Origin: Pseudonocardia asaccharolytica DSM 44247 = NBRC 16224
Lineage (GTDB): Bacteria > Actinomycetota > Actinomycetes > Mycobacteriales > Pseudonocardiaceae
Direction: 5' to 3'
NCBI RefSeq assembly: GCF_000423625.1
Contig: NZ_AUII01000001.1
Span: forward strand, 1 to 64,000
DNA length: 64,000 nucleotides
Shown here: piece after piece, positions 9,429 to 17,695 of the stretch
Layout of the letters: the number at the start of each line of letters is the position of its first letter
Numbering within the stretch: the stretch's first letter is position 1
The notes under the pieces: generated by a model
Told to the model about the DNA's origin: nothing
Databases searched by the model: none
Seen by the model: the letters and a program-made list of their open reading frames with translations, nothing else
Translations under genes and position numbers: made by a program

Positions 9429-9451
9429 TTTATATCGTGCTACGATATAAA
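9429..9451. promoter_or_regulatory. AT-rich palindromic operator candidate upstream of the slipin gene
   Basis: Ten-base arms TTTATATCGT and ACGATATAAA are separated by GCT. The sequence is strikingly AT-rich for this genome and sits in the 250-nt divergent region between the prolyl oligopeptidase and slipin genes, about 80 nt before the slipin start. The shape fits a dimeric repressor site or a promoter core overlapping one. No matching regulator gene is adjacent. The rest of 9282-9532 shows no gene. Confidence 0.55.
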
Positions 9452-9532
9452 GTGCGGCTCGCCTCCGGACCGTGCTCCGGGATCTCGCGGTGGCGCGCCG
9501 TCCGGCCCGAACGGAGCGGGAACGCGGAGGGC

Positions 9533-10423
9533 ATGATGATCGTCTCCTGGGTCCTGGTCACCGTCGTGGCACTCGGCCTGGTCGCGGCCGGCGTGCGCAT
9601 CGTCCAGGAGTTCGAACGCGGGGTGGTCTTCCGGTTCGGCCGGGTCCGCCGCGAGACCCGCGGCCCCGGTCTCGCCCTGATCGTGCCGTTCGTCGACCGG
9701 CTGCAGAAGGTCAACCTGCAGATCGTCACGCTGCCGGTGCCCGCCCAGGACGGGATCACCCGCGACAACGTCACAGTCCGCATCGATGCCGTGATCTACT
9801 ACCGCGTCGTCGACCCGGTGCGGGTGATCGTCGACGTCCAGGACTACGACGCCGCCATCCTCCAGGTCGCGCAGGCCTCGCTGCGGTCGATCATCGGCAA
9901 GAGCGAGCTGGACGACCTGCTGTCCAACCGGGAACGGCTCAACCAGGGCCTCGAACTGATGATCGACAGCCCGGCCGTGGGATGGGGCGTGCACATCGAC
10001 CGCGTCGAGATCAAGGACGTGGTGCTGCCCGAGACGATGAAACGCTCGATGTCGCGGCAGGCCGAGGCGGAACGCGAACGCCGCTCCCGGGTGATCACCG
10101 CCGACGGCGAGCTACAGGCGTCCGCGCAGCTCGCGCGGGCCGCCGAGGTGATGGCTCGGCATCCGGCCGCGCTCCAGCTGCGCCTGCTGCAGACCGTCGT
10201 CGAGGTCGCCGCTGAGAAGAACTCCACCCTCGTGCTGCCGTTCCCGGTCGAGCTGCTGCGCTTCCTCGAACGCTCCACGCCTGCCGAGGGTGACGCGCGC
10301 CCGGCGGCCGGCGTCGCGACCACGGCTCCGGCGGACGGGCGAACGACATCCGGTGCGGGGACGGACGGGGGCCGACCGGCCGGGGACGGCGGCCCGGTCC
10401 CGGCCGTCGTGGTCGAGCGATGA
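9533..10423 (+). CDS. Slipin / stomatin-like SPFH (band 7) membrane protein
   Basis: 296 residues. An N-terminal hydrophobic anchor (VSWVLVTVVALGLVAAGVRI) is followed directly by an SPFH domain with the slipin signature (FERGVVFRFGR, GPGLALIVPFVD, LPVPAQDGITRDNV). The C-terminus is a Pro/Ala/Gly-rich tail from about residue 255. Slipins scaffold membrane microdomains. GGAGG at 9526-9530 precedes two ATGs; the second (9536) has the better spacing. It overlaps the usp start by 4 nt (ATGA), so the two are translationally coupled. The usual NfeD partner is not present; the coupled universal stress protein is the only neighbour. Confidence 0.9.
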   Translation: MMIVSWVLVTVVALGLVAAGVRIVQEFERGVVFRFGRVRRETRGPGLALIVPFVDRLQKVNLQIVTLPVPAQDGITRDNVTVRIDAVIYYRVVDPVRVIVDVQDYDAAILQVAQASLRSIIGKSELDDLLSNRERLNQGLELMIDSPAVGWGVHIDRVEIKDVVLPETMKRSMSRQAEAERERRSRVITADGELQASAQLARAAEVMARHPAALQLRLLQTVVEVAAEKNSTLVLPFPVELLRFLERSTPAEGDARPAAGVATTAPADGRTTSGAGTDGGRPAGDGGPVPAVVVER

Positions 10424-11403
10424 GCCGCCGGAGCCGGGGCAACGACGCCCAGAGGCGACCCATCCCCGTCGTGGTCGGTGTCGACGCCGAGGCCACGACC
10501 GGCGACGCCGTGGCATGGGCGGCGGCCGAGGCGGCCGCCCGGCACTGCCCGCTGCGCCTCGTCCACGCCCTGCGCTGGACGCTCAGCGCGGGTCCCTTCG
10601 GCCTCGCCCTGCCGTCGGAGAACCTGTCCCTGGCCCAGGAGGCCGCCGAGCGACTGCTGGCCACCACGCTCGCCCGGACCCGCGAGGTCGTCTCCGACCT
10701 GTGCGTGTCGACGCGGCTGCTGCCCTGGCCGCTCGCCCGCACCCTGCTCGAGGAGAGCCGGCACGCCCAACTGCTGGTCCTGGGGGGTCGCTTCGACGGC
10801 ACCGGCGAGCGGCGGACCCGGTCGGCCGCGGGCCGGATCGCCGCGGCCGCCGCCTGCCCGGTGGCCGTCGTCCGCGCGTTCGGGGACGTGCGTTCCGCCC
10901 GCTCGGCGCCCCGCGTGGTGGTGGGCGTCGACGGGTCCACCTCGGCCACCGACGCGCTGCGGTTCGCGTTCCACGCGGCCGCGCAACGCGGGGTCCCGCT
11001 CGTCGCGGTGCACGTGCGAGCACCGCGCGGGCCCGCCGACCTCGCCGCGGCCCGCGGCGTCCGGGCCGCCACCGAGGCCGCCGCACGCCGGACGCTGCAG
11101 AGCGCGCTCGCCCGCTGGCGGGACGAGTTCGCCGAGGTCCCCCTCATCGCCTGGGCCGGCTGCGGCGACCCCGCTCAGGCCCTGGTCGAGGAGTCCCGCG
11201 GCGCCGCCCTGACCGTCATCGGCAGCCGGAGCCGCGGGCGCTTGCACACGACGCTCGGCCCCGTCGCCCGCGCGGTCCTGCAGCGTGCCCGCGGTCCGAT
11301 CGCCATCGTCCGGCACGACCGCCGTCCCGCGGTGCCGCGGCGGTCCTCCGCCCCCGCCCGATCAGTGTCCGAAGTGGATTCGAGGATGCCTGGCACGAGG
11401 TGA
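10420..11403 (+). CDS. Tandem-domain universal stress protein
   Basis: 327 residues with two UspA domains. Domain 1 covers roughly residues 15-150 (PVVVGVDAEATT ... VLGGR ... ACPVAVV) and domain 2 roughly 163-300 (RVVVGVDGSTSATDALRFA ... VIGSRSRGRL ... GPVARAVL). The second domain keeps the ATP-binding G-2x-G-9x-G(S/T) pattern; the first is weaker. Such proteins in actinobacteria are often hypoxia or dormancy induced, but no DosR box was identified here. It is coupled to the slipin gene. The last codons and stop fall in a 21-bp tandem duplication that also precedes the following molybdoenzyme gene. Confidence 0.9.
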   Translation: MSRRSRGNDAQRRPIPVVVGVDAEATTGDAVAWAAAEAAARHCPLRLVHALRWTLSAGPFGLALPSENLSLAQEAAERLLATTLARTREVVSDLCVSTRLLPWPLARTLLEESRHAQLLVLGGRFDGTGERRTRSAAGRIAAAAACPVAVVRAFGDVRSARSAPRVVVGVDGSTSATDALRFAFHAAAQRGVPLVAVHVRAPRGPADLAAARGVRAATEAAARRTLQSALARWRDEFAEVPLIAWAGCGDPAQALVEESRGAALTVIGSRSRGRLHTTLGPVARAVLQRARGPIAIVRHDRRPAVPRRSSAPARSVSEVDSRMPGTR

Positions 11404-11426
11404 ACGATGCCTGGCACGAGGTGAAC
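11385..11426. repeat. Perfect 21-bp tandem duplication across the usp stop codon
   Basis: Two identical 21-nt units (11385-11405 and 11406-11426) lie head to tail. Each contains the TGA that ends the universal stress protein in the first copy. The Shine-Dalgarno AAGGAG of the next gene begins directly after the second unit. Consistent with recent slippage; no role is evident. Confidence 0.95.
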
Positions 11427-11441
11427 AAGGAGCCACCACAG

Positions 11442-13823
11442 ATGTCAATCACCATGGAACACTCGGGAACGACCGAGATCGGCTCGTCCCGGCGGCGCAA
11501 GGAGGACGCGCACCTGATCACGGGGCAGACCGTCTGGACCGACAACATCCGCCTGCCCGGGATGGTGCATCTGGCGTTCAAGCGCAGCCCGATGGCCCAC
11601 GCCCGGGTCCGCGGCCTGGACGTCTCGCCCGCGCTCGGCCGGCCGGGCGTGCTCGCCGCCTACGCGGCCGCGGACCTGGCCGCCGACACCATCAACCTGC
11701 CGTGCGCCTGGCCGGTCACCCCGGACATGGTCCATCCCGACCACCATCCGCTGGCCCCCGATGAGGTGCGCCACGTCGGCGACCCGGTGGCGGTCGTCGT
11801 CGCCGCCGACCGGTTCGCCGCCGCCGACGCCGTCGAGGCGATCGAGGTCGAGTTCGACCCATTGCCGGCGGTGGTGGACATGGAAGCCGCCGTCGCCGAC
11901 GGCGCGCCGCTGGTTCACGGTGACGCGGGGACGAACGCCTGCTACCGGTGGCCGTTCGCCACGGGGGACTACCAGGCGGCGAGGCGGGCCGCCGACGTGG
12001 TGGTCTCCCGCCGCTACGTCAACCAACGGCTGATCGCCTCGGCGATGGAGCCTCGTTCGGTGGTCGTGGTCCCGACGCCCGCGACCGGGGAGTTCACGGT
12101 CTACTCCGCCACCCAGGTGCCGCACATCCTGCGGCTGATGCTCTGCCAGCTCTGCGGGATCCCCGAGCACAAGCTCCGCGTCGTGGCCCCGGACGTCGGC
12201 GGCGGGTTCGGTTCCAAGCTCGACGTGTACGCCGAGGAGGTCGTCGCCCTGCTCGTCGCCCGCGAGCTGGGCGTGCCGGTGAAGTACACCGAGACGCGCA
12301 GCGAGGGCTGCCAGACGACGGTGCAGGGCCGCGACCAGATCCAGCGCATCGAGGTGGCCGCGCGGCGCGATGGGACGCTGCTCGGGCTCAAGGTCGACCT
12401 GCTGGCCGACATGGGCGCCTACCTGCAACTGGTCACGCCCGGAATCCCGGTGCTGGGGGCGTTCATGTATCCCGGCATCTACAAGATGGACGCCTACTCC
12501 TTCGACTGCACCGGCGTGTTCACCACCAAGACCCCGACCGACGCCTACCGCGGGGCCGGGCGCCCGGAGGCGACGTTCGCGATCGAGCGGGTGATGGACG
12601 ATCTGGCCGCCGAACTGGGCATGGACCCGATCGAGCTGCGCCGCAAGAACTGGATCGCGCACGAGGAGTTCCCCTACACCACGATCGCCGGGCTGACCTA
12701 CGACTCGGGGAACTACGAGGCTGCCACCGGCAAGGCGCTGCGGATGTTCGGCTACGACGAGCTGCGCGCCGAGCAGCGGCAACGACGCGACCGCGACGAC
12801 CCGGTGCAACTGGGGATCGGGGTGTCGACCTACACCGAGATGTGCGGCCTGGCGCCCTCGCGGGTGCTCGGCTCGCTGTCCTACGGCGCCGGCGGCTGGG
12901 AGGCCGCCACGGTGCGGGTGCTGCCCACCGGCAAGGTCGAGGTCGTCACCGGGATCAGCCCGCACGGGCAGGGTCACGAGACCGGGTTCAGCCAGGTCGT
13001 GGCCGACACGCTGGGGGTGCCGTTCGAGGACATCGAGATCATCCACGGGGACACCAGGAGCGCCCCGCAGGGGATGGACACCTACGGCTCGCGCTCGCTC
13101 GTCGTCGGCGGTGTCGCGGTCTACCAGGCGGCGCGGCGCGTGCGGGACAAGGCGCGGCGGATCGCCGCGCACCTGCTGGAGGCCAACCCGGACGACGTCG
13201 AGTTCGCCGACGGAACGTTTCGGGTGAAGGGCGCGCCGGGGCCCGCGACGACCATGGCCGAGGTCGCGCTGGCCACGTTCACCGCGCACAACCTGCCCGA
13301 CGGGGTCGAGCCGTCGCTGTTCGCCGAGTGCGTGTTCGACCCGGAGAACTTCTCGTTCCCGCACGGCACCCACCTGTGCGCGGCCGAGGTGGACACCGAG
13401 ACCGGGCGGGTCACGATCCGCCGGTACGTGGCGGTCGACGACTGCGGCACCGTGGTCAACCCGCTGCTGGTCGAGGGGCAGGTCGTCGGCGGCATCGCCG
13501 AGGCGATCGGCCAGGCGCTCTACGAGCACGCCGTCTACGACGCCGACGGCAACCTGCTCACCGGCACCTTCGCCGACTACCTCGTGCCCGGGGCGCCCGA
13601 CCTGCCGGCGATCGACACCGGGCTGACCCAGACGCCGGCCACGAGCAACCCGCTCGGGGTGAAGGGGGTGGGCGAGGCCGGCACCATCGGCGGCACCCCG
13701 TGCGTGGTCAACGCGATCGTCGACGCGCTGCGCCCCTACGACGTCACCGACGTCCCGATGCCCGCCACGCCGCAGACCGTGTGGCGGGCCATCCAGCAGG
13801 CGAAAACGGTGGGAACGCACTGA
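11442..13823 (+). CDS. Form II CoxL-type molybdopterin-binding subunit (xanthine dehydrogenase family), orphan
   Basis: 793-residue large subunit of a molybdenum hydroxylase. It has an N-terminal Ald_Xan_dh domain (RRKEDAHLITGQ) and then molybdopterin-binding domains with GGGFGSK near residue 255 and GVGEAGTIGG near 745, which contains the catalytic Glu. The active-site loop reads AYRGAGR at about 367-373. This is the form II signature and lacks the Cys of true CO dehydrogenase (AYxCSFR), so CO oxidation should not be inferred. The FAD (CoxM) and 2Fe-2S (CoxS) subunits that normally sit beside it are absent here. AAGGAG lies upstream of the ATG. Substrate unknown, perhaps an aldehyde or N-heterocycle. 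Confidence 0.9.
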   Translation: MSITMEHSGTTEIGSSRRRKEDAHLITGQTVWTDNIRLPGMVHLAFKRSPMAHARVRGLDVSPALGRPGVLAAYAAADLAADTINLPCAWPVTPDMVHPDHHPLAPDEVRHVGDPVAVVVAADRFAAADAVEAIEVEFDPLPAVVDMEAAVADGAPLVHGDAGTNACYRWPFATGDYQAARRAADVVVSRRYVNQRLIASAMEPRSVVVVPTPATGEFTVYSATQVPHILRLMLCQLCGIPEHKLRVVAPDVGGGFGSKLDVYAEEVVALLVARELGVPVKYTETRSEGCQTTVQGRDQIQRIEVAARRDGTLLGLKVDLLADMGAYLQLVTPGIPVLGAFMYPGIYKMDAYSFDCTGVFTTKTPTDAYRGAGRPEATFAIERVMDDLAAELGMDPIELRRKNWIAHEEFPYTTIAGLTYDSGNYEAATGKALRMFGYDELRAEQRQRRDRDDPVQLGIGVSTYTEMCGLAPSRVLGSLSYGAGGWEAATVRVLPTGKVEVVTGISPHGQGHETGFSQVVADTLGVPFEDIEIIHGDTRSAPQGMDTYGSRSLVVGGVAVYQAARRVRDKARRIAAHLLEANPDDVEFADGTFRVKGAPGPATTMAEVALATFTAHNLPDGVEPSLFAECVFDPENFSFPHGTHLCAAEVDTETGRVTIRRYVAVDDCGTVVNPLLVEGQVVGGIAEAIGQALYEHAVYDADGNLLTGTFADYLVPGAPDLPAIDTGLTQTPATSNPLGVKGVGEAGTIGGTPCVVNAIVDALRPYDVTDVPMPATPQTVWRAIQQAKTVGTH

Positions 13824-13843
13824 GAAAGGGTGGCCGCCCGCCC

Positions 13844-14539
13844 TCACACCCCTTGCGGACCGGCGGCGGGAGGGGCGGCGGCCCGGGAGCGCACATGCGC
13901 CGGAACCGGGACGCCGGGGGCGAGCCGTGGACACGGTTCGGGGGCGCCCCACATGGTGCGCAACGGCAGCACGCCCGCCCAGTACGACGGGTCGGCGACG
14001 TCGCGTTCCTCGTCGCCGGGAGGTCCGGTGCGGATCTTGACGCTGGACTCGGTGAGGTCGACGGCCAGCACGGCGGTCGCCGCCATCTCCTTGCCATCGG
14101 GCAGCCGGGCGTGGCTCCACGAGCCCGGGGCCAGGTGCTCGACGATCGCGCGCAGCCCGGCCATCCGCTCGGCCGGGTCGGTGACCAGCCGGGCGGCGCC
14201 GTGCACAACGGCGCTGCGGTAGTTCATCGAGTGGTGGAACACCGAGCGGGCGTAGACGATCCCGTCCAGCAGGGTGACGGTGACGCATACCGGGGCGCCG
14301 GCCATCGCGGCGCGTAGCGTGCCCGCCCCCGTGGAGCCGTGCAGGTAGAGCTCGTCACCGAGGCGTCCGTAGCCGGTGGGCAGCACGATCGGCGCGCCGC
14401 TCACGACCACCCCGAGGTGGCAGACCAGACCGGCATCGAGAACGGCGTGCAGGTCGGCGCGGTCGGTGCGCGCCCGGTTCTTGCCCCGTTTGAGAGTGCT
14501 GCGCTCGGTGGGGGAGAGCGATCGTTCCGAGACGGTCAC
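13844..14539 (-). CDS. Pyridoxamine 5'-phosphate oxidase-like flavoprotein
   Basis: 231 residues from GTG at 14539. It has a split-barrel flavin-binding fold of the PNPOx-like superfamily (HAVLDAGLVCHLGVVV, LPTGYGRLGDELYLHGSTGAG, HSMNYRSAVVHGAARLVTD). This branch (a YhbP/MSMEG-type group of about 220 residues) is usually annotated pyridoxamine 5'-phosphate oxidase family protein and need not act on vitamin B6. It is transcribed divergently from a MocR regulator across 70 nt, a pairing that suggests direct control by that regulator. The C-terminus is Pro/Ala-rich. It converges on the CoxL-like gene 20 nt away. Confidence 0.87.
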   Translation of the reverse strand: MTVSERSLSPTERSTLKRGKNRARTDRADLHAVLDAGLVCHLGVVVSGAPIVLPTGYGRLGDELYLHGSTGAGTLRAAMAGAPVCVTVTLLDGIVYARSVFHHSMNYRSAVVHGAARLVTDPAERMAGLRAIVEHLAPGSWSHARLPDGKEMAATAVLAVDLTESSVKIRTGPPGDEERDVADPSYWAGVLPLRTMWGAPEPCPRLAPGVPVPAHVRSRAAAPPAAGPQGV

Positions 14540-14609
14540 ACACTCAGCCTGACCCGAGAAGTGGCATCCTGGGAGAGCCAATTCGCGTCGATATCGGAGG
14601 GCCGATCGA

Positions 14610-15977
14610 GTGAGGGGTCCCGAGATCCCACCGATCGTTCTCGATCGCGCCGCCGCCGTGTCGCTCGGGGTCCAGCTCGCCGCGGCGCTGCGCGAGGCGG
14701 CGGCCACAGGGACGCTGCGGGCCGGCGACCGGCTCCCCTCCACCCGTGCGCTGGCCGCGACCCTCGGGATCAGCCGGACGGTGACGGCCGCGGCGTATGA
14801 GCAGCTGCTGGCCGAGGGCTGGGTCGCCGGGCGGCGGGGTTCGGGCACCTACATCACGGCCGCGCCGCCGTCCGCGCCGCCGGGCCGGACCACCCGGACC
14901 CCGTCCTCCGCCGGACCCGACGGCCTGATCGATCTGCGCGCAGGATCGCCGTGCGTCGAGGTGCTGGACCGGTCGGCCTGGCGGCGGGCCTGGCGGGCCG
15001 GGGCCGATCTCGCCCCCGATTCCGCCCCGCGGCCCGACGGCGACCCGGCGTTCCGCGCGGCGGTCGTCGAACATCTGCTTCGCCATCGCGGGCTGCCCGC
15101 CGATCCTGCCGACGTGCTCGCCACTGCGGGCAGCACCGCCGCGATCGGGGAGCTGGCGCGTACCCTGCCGCGCGGCGCCGCGGTCGCCGTCGAGGAACCG
15201 GGATACCGGCGGGCCGCCGCGGCGCTCGCGGCCGCCGGACTCGTGGTCGTCCCGGTGCGCGTGGACGGGCACGGCCTCGATGTCGAGGCGCTGCCGGTGG
15301 GCCTCGCCGCCGTGTACTGCACACCGGCCCACCAGTTCCCGCTCGGCGGGCGGCTCCCGGCCACCCGGCGGGTCGCGCTGGTCGAGCGGGCGCGCACCGA
15401 GGGTTTTCTCGTCATCGAGGACGACTACGACGGCGAGCTGCGCTACGACGTCGCGCCGCTGCCGCTGCTCGCCGCGCTCGGGCCGGACGTGGTGGTGCAT
15501 CTGGGCACGGCCAGCAAGTTGCTCACCCCGACGCTGAGTGCGGGCTGGCTGGTCGCCCCGCCCGCCGTGCGCGCCGCCGTACTGGAGCACCGCGACCGCG
15601 CGGGCTCGCGCCCTTCGCCCGCCGGGCAGCGGGTGTTCGCCGCGCTGGCGGCGCACGGTGATCTCGCCCGCCACCTGCGGCGGCTGCGCCACGAACTGGC
15701 CGACCGGCGGGTCCGTGCCGTCACCGCCCTCACCGACGCCGGACGGGAGCCGCGCGGGGACGCGGCGGGCGCACACCTGGTCGTCCCGCTCCCGCATCCC
15801 GGCGCCGAGGAGGCGGCGCTGGCCGCGGCCGCCGCCCGCGGGGTGGTTCTCGACGGGCTCATCCGCCATTACGGTGGGTCAGCACCGCGCGCGGGTCTGG
15901 TGCTCGGCTACGCCGGGCCCGCGCGAGCCGATCTGGAGCAGGCCCTCACCGTCGTCGCCGACGTCCTGCGCCGTTGA
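14610..15977 (+). CDS. MocR/PdxR-type GntR-family transcriptional regulator with aminotransferase-like domain
   Basis: 455 residues. The N-terminal winged helix (about residues 12-80, with GDRLPSTRALAATLGISRTV) is joined to a fold type I aminotransferase-like domain. The PLP Schiff-base lysine is expected in TASKLLTP near residue 302, and EDDYDGELRY is the family motif before it. Such proteins sense PLP and typically regulate a divergent gene, here the PPOX-like flavoprotein. GTG start at 14610 with GGAGGG upstream. Confidence 0.9.
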   Translation: MRGPEIPPIVLDRAAAVSLGVQLAAALREAAATGTLRAGDRLPSTRALAATLGISRTVTAAAYEQLLAEGWVAGRRGSGTYITAAPPSAPPGRTTRTPSSAGPDGLIDLRAGSPCVEVLDRSAWRRAWRAGADLAPDSAPRPDGDPAFRAAVVEHLLRHRGLPADPADVLATAGSTAAIGELARTLPRGAAVAVEEPGYRRAAAALAAAGLVVVPVRVDGHGLDVEALPVGLAAVYCTPAHQFPLGGRLPATRRVALVERARTEGFLVIEDDYDGELRYDVAPLPLLAALGPDVVVHLGTASKLLTPTLSAGWLVAPPAVRAAVLEHRDRAGSRPSPAGQRVFAALAAHGDLARHLRRLRHELADRRVRAVTALTDAGREPRGDAAGAHLVVPLPHPGAEEAALAAAAARGVVLDGLIRHYGGSAPRAGLVLGYAGPARADLEQALTVVADVLRR

Positions 15978-16086
15978 CCAGCTGCGGCCGTTTCCGCCGT
16001 TGCTGGTCCGGCGAACCGGATGGCCCGACAATGGTCGGCCTGGTGCAGCGATGCGGCCCGACGGAGTCGGCTGTGAGGAGGACGGC

Positions 16087-16443
16087 ATGGGTCTGACCGG
16101 ACTGTGGATCAAGACTCTGCACGACGGACTGGTCCGCGCCGACCAGGTCATCGGCATCGAGTCACACAGCACGCCCGAGCTCGCCGGGAAACCCCCACAC
16201 TGGCTGTTGAACGTGGTGCTGGCGGTGCCGACAGGCTGCGGCGGCCGGCACGGCTGGGACATCACCGCGTTGCATCGCACGCTCGTACAGTCCTCGACGG
16301 AGGCCGTCGATGCGCCGGTCGAGCTGGCCAAGGTGCTGGCGCAGCTGGGGACCAGCACCGCGTGCGGGGTGGTGACGGCGTCCGAACGGAGCGGAACGGT
16401 GCGGTTCGCCTTCGAGCCGTTCGAGGTGCCGGCGCCGGTATAG
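16087..16443 (+). CDS. Conserved actinobacterial protein of unknown function
   Basis: 118 residues behind a strong GAGGAGGAC ribosome site, starting MGLTGLWIKTLHDGLVRAD. Tryptophans, a GGRHGWDITALH stretch and a hydrophobic core suggest a small cytoplasmic alpha/beta protein. I do not recognise a named domain. It converges with the marR gene 21 nt away and is preceded by about 100 nt without features. Confidence 0.72.
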   Translation: MGLTGLWIKTLHDGLVRADQVIGIESHSTPELAGKPPHWLLNVVLAVPTGCGGRHGWDITALHRTLVQSSTEAVDAPVELAKVLAQLGTSTACGVVTASERSGTVRFAFEPFEVPAPV

Positions 16444-16464
16444 CGGGCCTCCGCGCGGAGTTCC

Positions 16465-16929
16465 TCAGCGGTAGGGGTCGGTGATCTCCCGCAGCCGGGT
16501 GAGCGCCGCGCGTAGCTGTGCCATGCGTCGCTGCCCGAGGTGCGCGGCCCACTCGGCCTCGATCTCGGCGATGACCCTCGCCCCGATAGGGATCGTCGCG
16601 GCACCGCGCTCGGTGACGCGGACCAGCCTGGCGCGGGCATCGGTCGGGTCGGGGATCCGCTCGACGTACCTGGCGCGCTCGAGCCGGTCGACCAGGAAGC
16701 CGGCGGTCTGCTTGGTGATCTGCGCCGCCGCGGCGAGGTCGGTGAGCCGACTGCCGTTCGGGCCGATCCGCTGGAAGACCCGGGCCTGCGCCGGGGTGAC
16801 GTCGCCGTAGCCCGCCTCGGCCAGCGCCGCGAACACCCGCTCCTCCAGGGCGCGGTACGGGATGTAGAGCAGTAGGCCGATGTTGAGTTCATCGGCCGGG
16901 ACGTCCTCGGGCACGGCACTCCTTGACAT
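16465..16929 (-). CDS. MarR-family transcriptional regulator
   Basis: 154 residues with a winged helix-turn-helix: LTDLAAAAQITKQTAGFLVDRLE is the recognition region, followed by the wing with DPTDARARLVRVTERG. A perfect palindrome lies 4 nt upstream of the start, so autoregulation is likely. The same site would control the divergent mycothiol-type enzyme. The ligand is unknown. Confidence 0.9.
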   Translation of the reverse strand: MSRSAVPEDVPADELNIGLLLYIPYRALEERVFAALAEAGYGDVTPAQARVFQRIGPNGSRLTDLAAAAQITKQTAGFLVDRLERARYVERIPDPTDARARLVRVTERGAATIPIGARVIAEIEAEWAAHLGQRRMAQLRAALTRLREITDPYR

Positions 16930-16933
16930 TTCA

Positions 16934-16948
16934 GTCAGTGTAACTGAC
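16934..16948. promoter_or_regulatory. Probable MarR operator between marR and the divergent gene
   Basis: Six-base arms GTCAGT and ACTGAC are separated by GTA. A further half-site TTAGTCAG lies at 16953-16960, matching the TTAGTCAGT/ACTGAC style of MarR operators. A TTGACA (16923-16928) and a CATACT (16966-16971) bracket the site, so a bound dimer would block promoters in both directions. Confidence 0.7.
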
Positions 16949-16986
16949 CATATTAGTCAGAGAAGCATACTAGATGGGGGTGTGAG

Positions 16987-17649
16987 GTGGAGCGCGCCAG
17001 GAGGTGGCAGGCCCTCGACGCCGAGCGGGCCGGCATCGCGGACCTGCTCGCGTCACTGACCCCGGTGGAATGGGCGCACCCGTCGCTGTGCGTCGGCTGG
17101 ACCGTGCGGGAGGTCGCCGCGCACCTGACGCTGGCGCCGCGCACGAGCGTCGCGGCGGCGGCCGTCGAGTTCGTGCGGGCCCGCGGCAGCTTCGACCGGA
17201 TGATCGACGCCTCGGCTCGCTGGCACGCCACCCGGGGCACCGACCAACTCGTCGCCGACCTGCGCGGGATCGTCGGCTCGCGTCGGCTCGCGCCCGGCCA
17301 GCGGCTCGCCGACGCGCTGATGGACGTGCTGGTGCACGGCCAGGACATCGCGCTGCCGCTCGGACGGCGCCGCGAGATGCCGGCCGAGGCGGCCCGCGCC
17401 TCGGCCGATCACCTGTGGCGGATCGGGTTCCCGTTCCACGCGCGCCGGCGGCTGCGCGGGTTCCGGTTGCACGCTCCCGATGTCGACTGGACCGCCGGCG
17501 AGGGAGCCGAGGTCAGCGGTCCGATCACGGCGATCCTGCCACTGCTGGCCGGACGCAGCGCGACCGTGCCACTCCTGGCAGGCGACGGCGCCGTCGAGCT
17601 CGCCGCGCGCCTGGCCCCACGGCCTCGTATCGGCCCCGGCGGCGGGTGA
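16987..17649 (+). CDS. Maleylpyruvate isomerase family mycothiol-dependent enzyme
   Basis: 220 residues starting at GTG. The N-terminal DinB-like helical bundle of the MDMPI family is clear (LLASLTPVEWAHPSLCVGWTVREVAAHL), with a His near residue 40 for metal binding and DVLVHGQDIALPLG further on. The C-terminal part is the smaller MDMPI beta domain. Members use mycothiol as cofactor or detoxify electrophiles with it; this fits an actinobacterium. It is controlled with the divergent marR, which suggests a response to a reactive compound. The precise substrate is unknown. Confidence 0.85.
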   Translation: MERARRWQALDAERAGIADLLASLTPVEWAHPSLCVGWTVREVAAHLTLAPRTSVAAAAVEFVRARGSFDRMIDASARWHATRGTDQLVADLRGIVGSRRLAPGQRLADALMDVLVHGQDIALPLGRRREMPAEAARASADHLWRIGFPFHARRRLRGFRLHAPDVDWTAGEGAEVSGPITAILPLLAGRSATVPLLAGDGAVELAARLAPRPRIGPGGG

Positions 17650-17683
17650 GGGAACGGGGCCACGGGCTACGCGCAGCGGCGGC

Positions 17684-17689
17684 TATCGT
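17684..17689 (+). promoter_or_regulatory. -10 element TATCGT for a leaderless paaX transcript
   Basis: TATCGT is followed by 6 nt and then the GTG start at 17696, with no ribosome site between. The spacing predicts transcription starting at or beside the start codon, as is common for leaderless genes in actinobacteria. Confidence 0.6.
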
Positions 17690-17695
17690 GGATCG

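Noticed and set aside
11442..13823. CO dehydrogenase large subunit (coxL) as gene call
   Set aside because: The active-site motif is AYRGAGR, not AYxCSFR, and coxM/coxS are missing.
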